Positions 27,763 to 36,709 of a stretch of DNA of 64,000 bases are shown here, in pieces. The notes beneath the pieces were generated by a model, which saw only the letters and a program-made list of their open reading frames with translations, ran no database searches and was not told the DNA's origin. Both the position numbers and the translations under genes were made by a program. Every line of letters starts with the position of its first letter. The stretch's first letter is position 1. This stretch comes from an uncultured Parabacteroides sp. GTDB taxonomy: Bacteria; Bacteroidota; Bacteroidia; Bacteroidales; Tannerellaceae. The stretch is taken from NCBI RefSeq assembly GCF_947855115.1, contig NZ_CANTZW010000014.1, positions 1-64,000 of the forward strand, read 5' to 3'.

Positions 27763-29283
27763 ATGTTACGAAAGATAAGAATATTCGCCGCTGCCTTTTG
27801 CTTTGTGCTGATAACCCTGTTATTCCTTGATTTTACGGGAACGGTTCACGCTTGGTTCGGATGGTTGGCAAAGATACAGTTTTGGCCTGCGCTGTTGGCT
27901 TTGAATGTCGGCGTTGTAGTAGGGTTGGTGATCTTGACCCTTTTACTAGGGCGTGTATATTGTTCCGTGATCTGTCCTTTGGGAGTTCTGCAAGATATCG
28001 TTTCGTGGATCGCCGGTAAACGGAAGAAATACCGCTTTTCCTATTCGCCAGCGTTGAGATGGGTACGTTATGGAACTTTGGTCGTGTTTCTTCTGGCTTT
28101 TATCGCGGGTATCGGTTCCTTGGTCGCGTTAATTTCACCCTATAGCGCTTACGGGCGTATTGCCTCGAATTTGTTTGCGCCGGTTTATCTGGAGGGCAAT
28201 AATTTGTTGGCCTATTTTGCGGAGCGTATGGATAGTTATGCGTTTTATTCGGTGGACGTATGGGTACGTAGCTTAGCCACGATGGGTATCGCTATCTTCA
28301 GTCTTGTTATACTTGCGGTTTTGGCTTGGAGGAATGGACGTACATATTGTAATACGATCTGTCCGGTAGGTACGATTCTCGGCTTCTTATCGAGATATTC
28401 ATTGTTAAAGCCTCGTATCGATATCGATAAATGCAATGGTTGTGGGTTATGCGCACGTAAATGCAAAGCTTCTTGTATTGATTCTAAAAATCATGCGATT
28501 GATTACAGTCGTTGCGTGGCTTGTATGGATTGCTTGGATAATTGCCGCAAAGGGGCGATCTCATATACGATGGCACGTAAAGCGGATAAAGTAACCCCGG
28601 TAAAGGAATCCCCGGTAAAGGATACCACGAATGTTTCTCGCCGCAGAGCTTTGTCGGCTACCGCTTTGGTCGCTATGTCTTCCGTCTTGCATGCTCAGCA
28701 GAAAAAACTGGAGGATTATGTAGAGATGAAGAAAGACGGCGGCTTTGCCCCGATAAAAGAGCGTAAAGAACCCAATCGTTTGGCTCCGCTGGTTCCTCCC
28801 GGATCTTTAAGTATCGCGAACCTCGCACGTCATTGTACGGGATGTCAGCTCTGTGTGTCAGTCTGTGAGAATCATGTGTTACGTCCGTCTGCGGATCTGA
28901 TGAAACTGATGCAACCGGAGATGGCATTTGATAAGGGATATTGTCGTCCGGAATGTGTAAAATGCTCGGAGGTTTGTCCGACTGGGGCGATCAAGCCTAT
29001 TACGAAAGAAGATAAATCCGCTATTCAGATTGGTCATGCCGTGTGGGTCAAAGATCTTTGTATCGTCAATACGGATGGCATGAGTTGCGGTAACTGTGAA
29101 CGACATTGCCCGACGAAGTCTATCCAGATGGTTCCGAAAGATCCGGCAGATCCAAAGTCGCTGAAAATCCCGGTTGTCAATACGGAGACCTGTATTGGTT
29201 GTGGCGCTTGCGAACACCTTTGCCCATCGCGTCCTTATAGTGCGATTTATGTAGAAGGACACGAGATGCATAGGACTATTTAA
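27763..29283 (+). CDS. Membrane polyferredoxin, fused NapH-like and NapG-like halves
   Basis: 506 aa. The N-terminal half has about four to five membrane helices with two cytoplasmic CP motifs (VICPLG and TICPVG) and two [4Fe-4S] motifs (CNGCGLCARKCKASC, CVACMDCLDNC), the NapH/CcoG-like plan. Around residue 290 is an internal SRRRALSATALVAMSSVLHA segment resembling a Tat signal, followed by four more Cys clusters, as in NapG. It probably passes quinol-derived electrons across the membrane to the exported reductase encoded upstream. No nitrate reductase genes are present. Confidence 0.85.
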   Translation: MLRKIRIFAAAFCFVLITLLFLDFTGTVHAWFGWLAKIQFWPALLALNVGVVVGLVILTLLLGRVYCSVICPLGVLQDIVSWIAGKRKKYRFSYSPALRWVRYGTLVVFLLAFIAGIGSLVALISPYSAYGRIASNLFAPVYLEGNNLLAYFAERMDSYAFYSVDVWVRSLATMGIAIFSLVILAVLAWRNGRTYCNTICPVGTILGFLSRYSLLKPRIDIDKCNGCGLCARKCKASCIDSKNHAIDYSRCVACMDCLDNCRKGAISYTMARKADKVTPVKESPVKDTTNVSRRRALSATALVAMSSVLHAQQKKLEDYVEMKKDGGFAPIKERKEPNRLAPLVPPGSLSIANLARHCTGCQLCVSVCENHVLRPSADLMKLMQPEMAFDKGYCRPECVKCSEVCPTGAIKPITKEDKSAIQIGHAVWVKDLCIVNTDGMSCGNCERHCPTKSIQMVPKDPADPKSLKIPVVNTETCIGCGACEHLCPSRPYSAIYVEGHEMHRTI

Positions 29284-29301
29284 TCGTATTTAAAGCTACC
29301 G

Positions 29302-29370
29302 GAAAAACACGTACGTGTTTCTGGAAAAATATGTACGTGTTTCTCAAAAAACACGTACGTCTTTTTTTCA
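29302..29370. repeat. Three tandem copies of a CACGTACGTG palindrome
   Basis: Three ~22-bp direct repeats (AAAAACACGTACGTGTTTCT, then a copy with ATGTACGTG, then one with CACGTACGTC), each centred on ACGTACGT-like bases. They lie between the polyferredoxin and ftsK genes, 30-100 bp upstream of the ftsK -7 box. They could form an operator cluster or a terminator; the last copy runs into a T-tract. Confidence 0.65.
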
Positions 29371-29398
29371 AAGGTTCGTCAGACTCAATTTTTCTATG

Positions 29399-29406
29399 TA
29401 CATTTG
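29399..29406 (+). promoter_or_regulatory. -7 box for ftsK
   Basis: TACATTTG, an exact TAnnTTTG match 33 bp before the ftsK ATG at 29440. It also argues against the longer reading from TTG 29404. Confidence 0.6.
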
Positions 29407-29439
29407 CGAGTTATAAAAGGGAAAATCGAGAGACAATTT

Positions 29440-32001
29440 ATGGCAAAGAAGACAACAACAACGAAACAAAATCATACAAGACTAAGCTGGTTCGCGGCTT
29501 TGAAGACATTTTTAACGAATGAACGGACTCGTTTCATTACAGGTTTGATCATCTCTATACTAACTATTTACGTAGGGCTTTCCTTAATATCGTTTTTCTT
29601 TACGGGAGCTGCCGATCAAAGTAAGATCGAGAATGTGCCTTTAAGCGACTTGTTGATCAATCGGGGGGCCGTGGAGAATTGGACAGGGGTACGAGGCGCG
29701 TATTTGTCTGATCTGTTGATGAATCGTTGGTTCGGAATATCCTCTTTTATGCTCCTGTTTTTCTTGGGGTCGGTGGGAGCGAAACTCATGAACTTGAATA
29801 AAGTATCGCTGTTGAGGCGTTTTTTGTTCAGTGCTTCGGTGTTAATCTGGGGGTCTGTGTTTTTTGCGTTCGTATTTATTAAGGGATACGAGGACACGTT
29901 TATTTACCTAGGCGGTCAGCATGGGTATTATATATCGGAAATGCTTATTACCAATATCGGAATCCCCGGTACGATCTTGCTCCTGCTAGGTTCATTTTTG
30001 ATTATCGCTATTTTTACCAGCAAAAAGACAATCCCGTTTTTGCAGCGTGTATTCTCTTTGGGTTGGGTAAAGAATCGTTTGAAGCGTGAAGGCAAGGAAG
30101 AGGAGGCTGAAATCGAAAATGAGAATGAACCCGAAAATGAAATCGAAACAAGGCAACCGAATGAGAATATAGCCGCTTCTCAGGTAAAAACTATCGTAGA
30201 ACAACCGGATGAGCGGCCGAAAACAGACGATTACGAGGAATTTGGTACGGATACCGAATTGTCGAAGGCCGAAGGGAATGAAAATCGTAAGCCGGTACCG
30301 GAATATAAGGTGAAGGATGTTGTCGATGATGATTTGGTGGTTACGATCGCGAAAGGAGATGACGAGCCGATGGATGATGAAAGGCCAGGAGAGATAAATC
30401 CCCCGGACGTTGAGAACGGGGAGGATCCTGCGTTTACGGTGGAAGTGGCCGCCGGCGATGATGAGACCTATGATGCTTCGGCTTTAGGTAAGTATGATCC
30501 TCGGTTAGATCTATCCCGTTATGTATTCCCTACTTTAGACTTGCTAAAAGCCTATGATAGCGGAAATATGGAGATCAACCGGGAGGAACTGGCAGAAAAC
30601 CAACGCTTGATCAAACAAGCTTTGGAAGATTTCAATATACGGATCGCTTCGATCAAAGCAACGGTAGGGCCTACGGTTACACTTTATGAGATTGTACCCG
30701 AGGCTGGTGTCCGCATTTCTAAGATCAAGAACTTGGAAGATGATATCGCGTTGAGCCTATCCGCTTTACAGATCCGTATCATTGCTCCGATGCCCGGGAA
30801 AGGAACGATCGGTATCGAGGTTCCGAATAAGAACCCGCAGACCGTATCCATGCAATCGGTCATTGCGTCGCGCCGGTTCGTTGAGGGAAAGTATGAGTTG
30901 CCCGTGGCGATGGGTAAGACGATTACGAACGAGGTGTTTATGTTCGATCTTTGTAAGACCCCGCATTTATTGGTGGCCGGTGCGACGGGACAAGGTAAGT
31001 CTGTTGGCCTGAATGCGATTATAACCTCTTTATTATATAAGAAGCATCCGTCTGAATTGAAATTCGTGATGGTAGATCCGAAAATGGTAGAGTTCAGTAT
31101 CTATTCCAAGATCGAGCGTCATTATCTGGCGAAGCTTCCGAATGCCGAGAAACCGATCGTTACGGAACCGGCCGACGCTGTCGCTACATTGAACTCGTTG
31201 GTGATCGAGATGGAAGACCGATATCGTTTACTCGTGAACGCGAATGTGCGTAATATAAAGGAATACAACGCAAAGTTTATCGAACGCCGGTTGAACCCGC
31301 AGAAGGGACATCGCTTTTTACCGTATATCGTGGCGGTGGTAGATGAGTTTGCCGACTTGATCGCTGTGGCCGGACGTGAGATCGAATTGCCTATCTCTCG
31401 CATAGCGGCAAAAGCTCGTGCCGTGGGTATCCATATGATCTTGGCGACACAACGGCCGGATACGAAAGTGATTACCGGTACGATCAAAAGTAATTTCCCC
31501 AGTCGTATCGCGTTTAAAGTAGCTTCTATGATCGATTCTCGTACGATCTTGGATGCCCCGGGCGCTAACCGCTTGATCGGACGGGGTGATATGTTGGTTG
31601 TCGTGGCAGGACAAGAACCGGTTCGCGTACAATGCGCCTTCGTGGATACGCCCGAGGTGGAGGATATCGTGGATTATATCGGTGAGCAAACCGGTTTTCA
31701 AACAGCCTATTTGCTTCCGGATTATGTGCCGGAAGGAGGAGAGACCTCAGCTTCGGGAGCGGTGGATTTATCGGATCGAGATCCTTTGTTTGATGAGGCG
31801 GCTCGGTTGATCGTGATCCAACAACAAGGTTCCACCTCTTTGATTCAGCGAAAATTCGCCATCGGTTATAACCGGGCCGGACGTTTGATGGATCAATTGG
31901 AGGCGGCTGGCATTGTCGGCCCGTTTGAGGGAAGTAAAGCCCGCCAAGTATTGGTGCAAGATGAGTATTCGTTGGAGCAAGTGTTAAATGCTTTGAAATA
32001 A
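29440..32001 (+). CDS. ftsK: DNA translocase FtsK/SpoIIIE
   Basis: 853 aa from ATG 29440 (MAKKTTTT). The N-terminus has four to five membrane helices, then an acidic, disordered linker (residues ~215-340, with repeats such as ENENEPENE). The alpha/beta motor has Walker A GATGQGKS near residue 515 and Walker B VAVVDEFADL. A C-terminal winged-helix gamma domain (SLIQRKFAIGYNRAGRLMDQ) reads polar DNA sequences. It pumps chromosome ends apart at the septum. lolA follows within 21 bp, a common arrangement in Bacteroidetes. Confidence 0.95.
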   Translation: MAKKTTTTKQNHTRLSWFAALKTFLTNERTRFITGLIISILTIYVGLSLISFFFTGAADQSKIENVPLSDLLINRGAVENWTGVRGAYLSDLLMNRWFGISSFMLLFFLGSVGAKLMNLNKVSLLRRFLFSASVLIWGSVFFAFVFIKGYEDTFIYLGGQHGYYISEMLITNIGIPGTILLLLGSFLIIAIFTSKKTIPFLQRVFSLGWVKNRLKREGKEEEAEIENENEPENEIETRQPNENIAASQVKTIVEQPDERPKTDDYEEFGTDTELSKAEGNENRKPVPEYKVKDVVDDDLVVTIAKGDDEPMDDERPGEINPPDVENGEDPAFTVEVAAGDDETYDASALGKYDPRLDLSRYVFPTLDLLKAYDSGNMEINREELAENQRLIKQALEDFNIRIASIKATVGPTVTLYEIVPEAGVRISKIKNLEDDIALSLSALQIRIIAPMPGKGTIGIEVPNKNPQTVSMQSVIASRRFVEGKYELPVAMGKTITNEVFMFDLCKTPHLLVAGATGQGKSVGLNAIITSLLYKKHPSELKFVMVDPKMVEFSIYSKIERHYLAKLPNAEKPIVTEPADAVATLNSLVIEMEDRYRLLVNANVRNIKEYNAKFIERRLNPQKGHRFLPYIVAVVDEFADLIAVAGREIELPISRIAAKARAVGIHMILATQRPDTKVITGTIKSNFPSRIAFKVASMIDSRTILDAPGANRLIGRGDMLVVVAGQEPVRVQCAFVDTPEVEDIVDYIGEQTGFQTAYLLPDYVPEGGETSASGAVDLSDRDPLFDEAARLIVIQQQGSTSLIQRKFAIGYNRAGRLMDQLEAAGIVGPFEGSKARQVLVQDEYSLEQVLNALK

Positions 32002-32021
32002 ACATGAGAAGAGAGTATAAA

Positions 32022-32678
32022 ATGAAAGTGTGGCGGTGTATCGCGTTTATCGGATTGGTTTCGTGTTTGATATTCGGGTTCGGAATAGGGGCTCGTGCCC
32101 AGGATGCGAATGATATCTTGGGGAAGGCGGCTGCCGCTTATGAGAATTCGAATGGAATAAGCGCCTCGTTTACAATGTTCACCCGTTCTGCCGGTCAGAA
32201 TGCGGGAGAGAGCTTTGAGGGAACGATCCAGATGAAAGGAGATAAGTTTACGTTGGTTACGCCGGATGCGTTGACTTGGTTTGATGGTACGACGCAATGG
32301 ACGTATGTGGAACGGAACGATGAGGTAAACGTGACGAACCCTACGGGCGAGGAACTGCAATTTACGAATCCCGCTCTTTTATTGAATAGTTATAAGAAAG
32401 GATTTACGGCTGTTTATAAAGGCGAGAGTACGGCTCCGAACGGGAAAGCCGCCTACGATGTGGAGTTGGTTCCGAGGAAAAAAGGGGATATCGTGAAAGT
32501 GGAGCTGCAAATTGAGAAATATTCCGGTTTTCCGGCTCGTATCACGGTAACTTCCAAAAATGGAGTTAGCACTACGATCCGGATCAGCCAATTGAAAACG
32601 GGTATAAACCAACCGGATAGTTTTTTTGTTTTTCAGGAAGAGGAGTATCCGGATGCGGAGGTGATAGACCTGCGGTAA
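32022..32678 (+). CDS. lolA: LolA-like outer membrane lipoprotein carrier
   Basis: 218 aa from ATG 32022; another ATG at 32004 adds six residues. Signal peptide ends near GARAQ. The mature protein is the half-barrel of the LolA/LppX fold (GISASFTMFTRS, GTIQMKGDKFTLVTPDALTWFDGTTQW). The family carries lipoproteins across the periplasm. This is the Bacteroidetes form, larger and diverged from E. coli LolA. Adjacent to ftsK with almost no gap, hence the same transcript. Confidence 0.85.
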   Translation: MKVWRCIAFIGLVSCLIFGFGIGARAQDANDILGKAAAAYENSNGISASFTMFTRSAGQNAGESFEGTIQMKGDKFTLVTPDALTWFDGTTQWTYVERNDEVNVTNPTGEELQFTNPALLLNSYKKGFTAVYKGESTAPNGKAAYDVELVPRKKGDIVKVELQIEKYSGFPARITVTSKNGVSTTIRISQLKTGINQPDSFFVFQEEEYPDAEVIDLR

Positions 32679-32721
32679 TTGAAAATAGAGGATTGAAAAT
32701 TAAAAATTAATACTTTTTGTT

Positions 32722-33675
32722 ATGAGCGATTCTGTGAATGAGAAAGTACGTTGCCTTATTATAGGTTCAGGCCCGGCTGGTTATACGGCGGCTATTTATG
32801 CTTCCCGTGCGAATTTATCTCCGGTGCTTTATGAGGGAATTCAGCCGGGTGGCCAATTGACTACGACCACGGAGGTGGAAAATTTCCCGGGGTATCCGGA
32901 TGGTATAACCGGTCCTGAGTTGATGGAGGATTTAAAGAAACAAGCGGTTCGTTTCGGCGCTGATATCCGTTTTGGTATCGCTACTGCGGCCGATTTGGGC
33001 GAAGCTCCTTATAAGATTACGATTGACGGAGAGAAAGTAATCGAGACGGAAACCTTGATTATCGCTACAGGGGCTTCCGCGAAATACCTAGGGCTTCCGG
33101 ATGAACAGAAATATGCGGGTATGGGCGTGTCCGCCTGCGCTACTTGCGATGGTTTCTTCTACCGTAAAAAGACGGTAGCGGTGGTAGGCGGTGGAGATAC
33201 GGCTTGCGAGGAAGCCATTTATTTGGCTGGTTTGGCGAAGCAAGTTTATTTGATCGTACGCAAACCGTATTTACGGGCCTCAAAGGTAATGCAAGATCGT
33301 GTTTTCAAGACTCCGAATATCACGGTTCTTTTTGAGCATAATACGTTGGGCTTGTTTGGCGAGAATGGCGTGGAAGGCGCTCATCTGGTAAAACGTATGG
33401 GAGAGCCGGACGAGGAAAAAGTGGATATCGCTATCGATGGCTTTTTCCTGGCGATCGGCCATAAGCCGAATTCGGATATCTTTAAGCCGTGGCTGGAGAC
33501 TGACGAGATCGGTTATATCAAGACGGTCCCGGGAACTCCTCGAACGAAAGTTCCCGGAGTGTTTGCCGCCGGAGATGTCGCCGATCCTCATTATCGCCAG
33601 GCTATTACCGCAGCGGGTAGTGGTTGTAAGGCTGCTATCGAGGCCGAACGTTATTTATCGGAGATCGGAAAATAA
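32722..33675 (+). CDS. trxB: Thioredoxin-disulfide reductase
   Basis: 317-aa low-molecular-weight thioredoxin reductase. The N-terminal FAD motif is IIGSGPAGYTAAIYA, the redox pair CATC is Cys139/Cys142, the NADPH motif VVGGGDTACEEA follows and the FAD-binding end is VPGVFAAGDV. NADPH-dependent reduction of thioredoxin in the cytoplasm. Complete and typical. Downstream lies the inverted repeat element. Confidence 0.96.
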   Translation: MSDSVNEKVRCLIIGSGPAGYTAAIYASRANLSPVLYEGIQPGGQLTTTTEVENFPGYPDGITGPELMEDLKKQAVRFGADIRFGIATAADLGEAPYKITIDGEKVIETETLIIATGASAKYLGLPDEQKYAGMGVSACATCDGFFYRKKTVAVVGGGDTACEEAIYLAGLAKQVYLIVRKPYLRASKVMQDRVFKTPNITVLFEHNTLGLFGENGVEGAHLVKRMGEPDEEKVDIAIDGFFLAIGHKPNSDIFKPWLETDEIGYIKTVPGTPRTKVPGVFAAGDVADPHYRQAITAAGSGCKAAIEAERYLSEIGK

Positions 33676-33694
33676 TCCTCCTGAAATAATCCTC

Positions 33695-33794
33695 AGTTGT
33701 AGAGACGTAGCGTGCTACGTCTCCCACTGTCTGATAGTATCTCTAGGTTACTATTTTGAGGGGATGAGACGTAGCACGCTACGTCTCTACAACT
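33695..33794. repeat. Perfect 29-bp inverted repeat element (REP/BIME-like)
   Basis: The arm at 33695-33723 is the exact reverse complement of that at 33766-33794. Each arm is itself palindromic around GAGACGTAGC/GCTACGTCTC, and a smaller ATAGTA...TACTAT hairpin lies in the 42-bp spacer. It separates trxB from the GDPD gene. A decayed single arm occurs at 26086-26110, so this is a dispersed family. It may also stop transcription after trxB. Confidence 0.85.
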
Positions 33795-33836
33795 AATTGA
33801 AATCTTGTTTTTTATTTGGATTAACATTTATATACC

Positions 33837-34613
33837 ATGAATTTAAAATCTACTCTTCTTTTGCTGCTTTGCCTGATGATGGCTGGAATGGTAACGGCGA
33901 AGGATAACACGAAAGTGATCGCCCACCGCGGCTATTGGAAAACAGAAGGCTCTGCGCAAAACTCTATCCGCTCTTTGGAACGGGCCAGCGAGGTTGGTGC
34001 TTATGGCTCGGAATTCGACGTGCATCTTACGGCAGACAATGTTTTGGTCGTATTCCACGATAATGATATCCAAGGTAAGCATATCCAATCTTGTACTTAC
34101 GAAGAGTTGAAAGATTTACAACTGAGTAATGGCGAGAAGCTTCCTACCTTGAAACAGTATTTGAAACGTGCGAAAAAATTAAAGAATATCCGGTTGATAT
34201 TTGAGTTGAAATCTCACGATACCCCGGAGCGTAACCGGGAAGCGGCGAGATTGTCTGTAAAGATGATAAAACGTATGAATTTGGCAAAACGTACGGATTA
34301 TATATCTTTTAATATGGACGCCTGTAAAGAGCTTATCCGCTTGTGCCCGAGATCAGAGGTCTCTTATCTGAATGGTGAATTATCTCCGAAGGAATTGAAA
34401 GAGCTTGGTTTTGCAGGTTTGGATTACCATTATAATGTATTGCGATCTCATCCGGATTGGGTGAAGGAGTGTAGGGCCTTGGGCATGACCTCGAATGTCT
34501 GGACCGTGGATGATCCTGAGTTGATGGAGGAGATGATAGATCTAGGTGTTGATTTTATCACGACTGATTTACCGGAGGAAGCTCAAAAGATACTACATTC
34601 GCGGGCTCAATAA
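33837..34613 (+). CDS. Glycerophosphodiester phosphodiesterase family protein
   Basis: 258 aa with a cleavable signal peptide (…MAGMVTAKD). GDPD barrel motifs: the catalytic His-Arg in IAHRGYWKTEGSAQNS, metal ligands in EFDVHLTADNVLVVFHD, and the strand LIFELKSH. The late NVWTVDDPELM matches the family. It is predicted to release glycerol 3-phosphate from deacylated phospholipids in the periplasm; teichoic or other phosphodiester substrates are possible. The GHL10 gene follows after 11 bp. Confidence 0.9.
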   Translation: MNLKSTLLLLLCLMMAGMVTAKDNTKVIAHRGYWKTEGSAQNSIRSLERASEVGAYGSEFDVHLTADNVLVVFHDNDIQGKHIQSCTYEELKDLQLSNGEKLPTLKQYLKRAKKLKNIRLIFELKSHDTPERNREAARLSVKMIKRMNLAKRTDYISFNMDACKELIRLCPRSEVSYLNGELSPKELKELGFAGLDYHYNVLRSHPDWVKECRALGMTSNVWTVDDPELMEEMIDLGVDFITTDLPEEAQKILHSRAQ

Positions 34614-34624
34614 GGTGCATATAA

Positions 34625-36115
34625 ATGATGAGAAAGTATTGTCTGTTGTTTGTCCTGTCATTTTTTTTACCCGCTTTTTGCCTATTACATGGGATAGAAC
34701 CTCCCAAAAAGGAAATCCGTGCGGTTTGGTTGACTACGGTTTACGGCTTGGACTGGCCTCATAGACCGGCTACTACCGAAGCCGGGCGAAAAGCTCAGCA
34801 ACAGGCTTTACTTGATATCTTAGACCGCCTTCAAGAGGCGAATTTTAATATGGTCTTCATTCAAGCTCGTTTGAGAGGAGACGTGATTTATCGTTCGGCA
34901 ATCGAACCTGCCAGTAAAACATTTTCCGGCAAATATGGGGAGCTACCGGGATATGACCCGCTCGCTTTTGTGGTTGACGAATGTCATAAACGAGGAATGG
35001 AGTGCCATGCGTGGTTCGTGACTTTTCCGCTTGGAACGGAGAAAAGCGTGAGGGAGCAGGGAAAGCTTTCCGTAGTAAAAAAGAGGCCGAAGCTTTGCAA
35101 ACGACATAACGGGGAGTGGTTTTTAGATCCGGGTGTACCGGAGACCGCTGATTATATCTTATCTTTGGTCAAGGAGATCGTGAATGGCTATGATATAGAT
35201 GGTATCCATTTTGATTATATTCGTTATCCGGAGGAAGCGAAAACGTTCCCGGATAAGGCGCTGTATAATAAATCCGGCAAAAAGATGTCTTTGGCGGATT
35301 GGCGCAGGGAGAATATCAACCGGATGGTTTACCGTATTTACGATTGGGTGAAACAAACGAAACCTTGGGTACAGGTGAGCAGTTCTCCGTTAGGGAAATA
35401 TAATCGTATTGAACAAGTGCCTAATGCGGGATGGACCGCTTATGAGAGTGTCTTCCAAGATCCGAAGAAGTGGATGAGGCAAGGCAAGCAAGATATGATT
35501 GTACCGATGATGTATTACTTGCATAAGAATTTCTTTCCTTTCGTGGATAATTGGGTGGAAAATAGTAATGGGCGCCTGGTTGTACCCGGCCTGGGGGCTT
35601 ACCGTATGGACAAGAGCGAGGCAGACTGGACCGTGAACGATATAACAGACCAGATCGATTATAGCCGGTATTACGGAGGCGCCGGTTGCGCGTTTTTCCG
35701 TTGCGGAAATGTCTTGTATAACGATAAGGGCCTATATAAAGAATTGAGAGATAATTACTATAAATATCCGGCTCAATTGCCTCCGTTGACTTGGTTGAAC
35801 GATTCGGTTCCCGCCGCTCCGGAAGGTATCAAAGTAGAACGTCGGGATGATGAGTTGCGTTTAACGTGGGAGAAACCGGCGTTGGAAAAGCAGGATTTAA
35901 CTTATACGGTTTATTATTCATTGACGGACTCTATCGATACGACCTCGGCTAAATCTATATTAGCTACCAATATTTATGGCAATGAGCTTTTCCTCCCGAT
36001 CAATGTAGAGGATGAGTGCGGATATACATTTTCCGTGACGGCTTCCACCCGCTACCGGATAGAGAGCGAGCCTTCGCCGGATACCTATTATTACCAGTCT
36101 AAGTTTGTTAAGTAA
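34625..36115 (+). CDS. Family 10-like glycosyl hydrolase (GHL10/DUF187)
   Basis: 496 aa with signal peptide. Residues ~25-330 match the GHL10 (YngK-type) barrel: EIRAVWLTTVYGLDWP, NFNMVFIQAR, then GYDIDGIHFDYIRYP, the family's central signature. A fibronectin-type or immunoglobulin-like C-terminal domain follows (residues ~385-490). The family acts on glycans or peptidoglycan-related substrates; exact activity is not known. Two adjacent ATGs (34625, 34628) begin the gene. Confidence 0.9.
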   Translation: MMRKYCLLFVLSFFLPAFCLLHGIEPPKKEIRAVWLTTVYGLDWPHRPATTEAGRKAQQQALLDILDRLQEANFNMVFIQARLRGDVIYRSAIEPASKTFSGKYGELPGYDPLAFVVDECHKRGMECHAWFVTFPLGTEKSVREQGKLSVVKKRPKLCKRHNGEWFLDPGVPETADYILSLVKEIVNGYDIDGIHFDYIRYPEEAKTFPDKALYNKSGKKMSLADWRRENINRMVYRIYDWVKQTKPWVQVSSSPLGKYNRIEQVPNAGWTAYESVFQDPKKWMRQGKQDMIVPMMYYLHKNFFPFVDNWVENSNGRLVVPGLGAYRMDKSEADWTVNDITDQIDYSRYYGGAGCAFFRCGNVLYNDKGLYKELRDNYYKYPAQLPPLTWLNDSVPAAPEGIKVERRDDELRLTWEKPALEKQDLTYTVYYSLTDSIDTTSAKSILATNIYGNELFLPINVEDECGYTFSVTASTRYRIESEPSPDTYYYQSKFVK

Positions 36116-36126
36116 AGCGAGGGTGT

Positions 36127-36157
36127 TTTTGAATTCAAGTTTTTTTGTTTATTTTTG
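36127..36157 (+). promoter_or_regulatory. Promoter of the Cys-rich/TonB gene group
   Basis: TTTTTG at 36126-36131 supplies the -33 element and TATTTTTG at 36150-36157 the -7 box, spaced 18 bp. Transcription would begin about 6 nt further on, practically at the ATG at 36164. Confidence 0.65.
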
Positions 36158-36163
36158 CGGCAT

Positions 36164-36592
36164 ATGAGACGACTCGCTACATCTCTGGTTCTTGTAGTCC
36201 TTGCATCCTTGATCTTTTATGGGGGAGCGGGGGTCAATTTTGTGTCCTATTGTTGCGGCATTTGCGAGGAAGAGGGGGTGGAAGCTTTGTTGGAAGCTAA
36301 ATGCTGTGAGATACATAGACCGGATCAGGGGCGTGAGGGCCTTGCGGGGAATGGGACGGATTGCTATAGTATGAACTGCTGTGGTATCGAACGTATAGAC
36401 TTTGACTGGAATGCCGTGAATATACAGGTTCCGGATTTGCAACCTGTCGTACACGATTTGTTCTTTTCCTCTGTTTTCGAGAGCTCACAGATCGTTTCTT
36501 TATTTACTAATTCCTATGATATCAGGGTAGTAGGGCCACCTGTTACCTGTCCTCGTGTTTATCTTTCTTTATTGACTACACTTTTGATTTAA
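36164..36592 (+). CDS. Exported Cys-rich protein (HYC_CC_PP-like)
   Basis: 142 aa from ATG 36164 with a signal peptide (MRRLATSLVLVVLASLIFYG). The mature part has nine Cys, in SYCCGIC, KCCEIH, DCYSMNCCGIE and GPPVTC. The order SYC, CC, PP resembles the small Bacteroidetes 'HYC_CC_PP' family that sits before TonB receptors for metals; this assignment is tentative. The C-terminus LSLLTTLLI is hydrophobic. It precedes a TonB receptor by 117 bp and an HMA protein, hinting at a role in metal handling. Confidence 0.6.
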   Translation: MRRLATSLVLVVLASLIFYGGAGVNFVSYCCGICEEEGVEALLEAKCCEIHRPDQGREGLAGNGTDCYSMNCCGIERIDFDWNAVNIQVPDLQPVVHDLFFSSVFESSQIVSLFTNSYDIRVVGPPVTCPRVYLSLLTTLLI

Positions 36593-36709
36593 TTGTTATC
36601 CATAAGGGTAGAGAAGTTGTTCACTGAATACCCATCATCGGTTTCGGGGTAGAGAATCTCTATTCCGGCAAAGGCATATATTTAATGATTCGATCAAATA
36701 ATAACGATA

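Noticed and set aside
29302..29370. Recombinase (Mpi-type) inversion sites in the CACGTACGTG repeats
   Set aside because: The words resemble inversion-site cores, but the copies are direct and only ~22 bp apart with no promoter segment between them.
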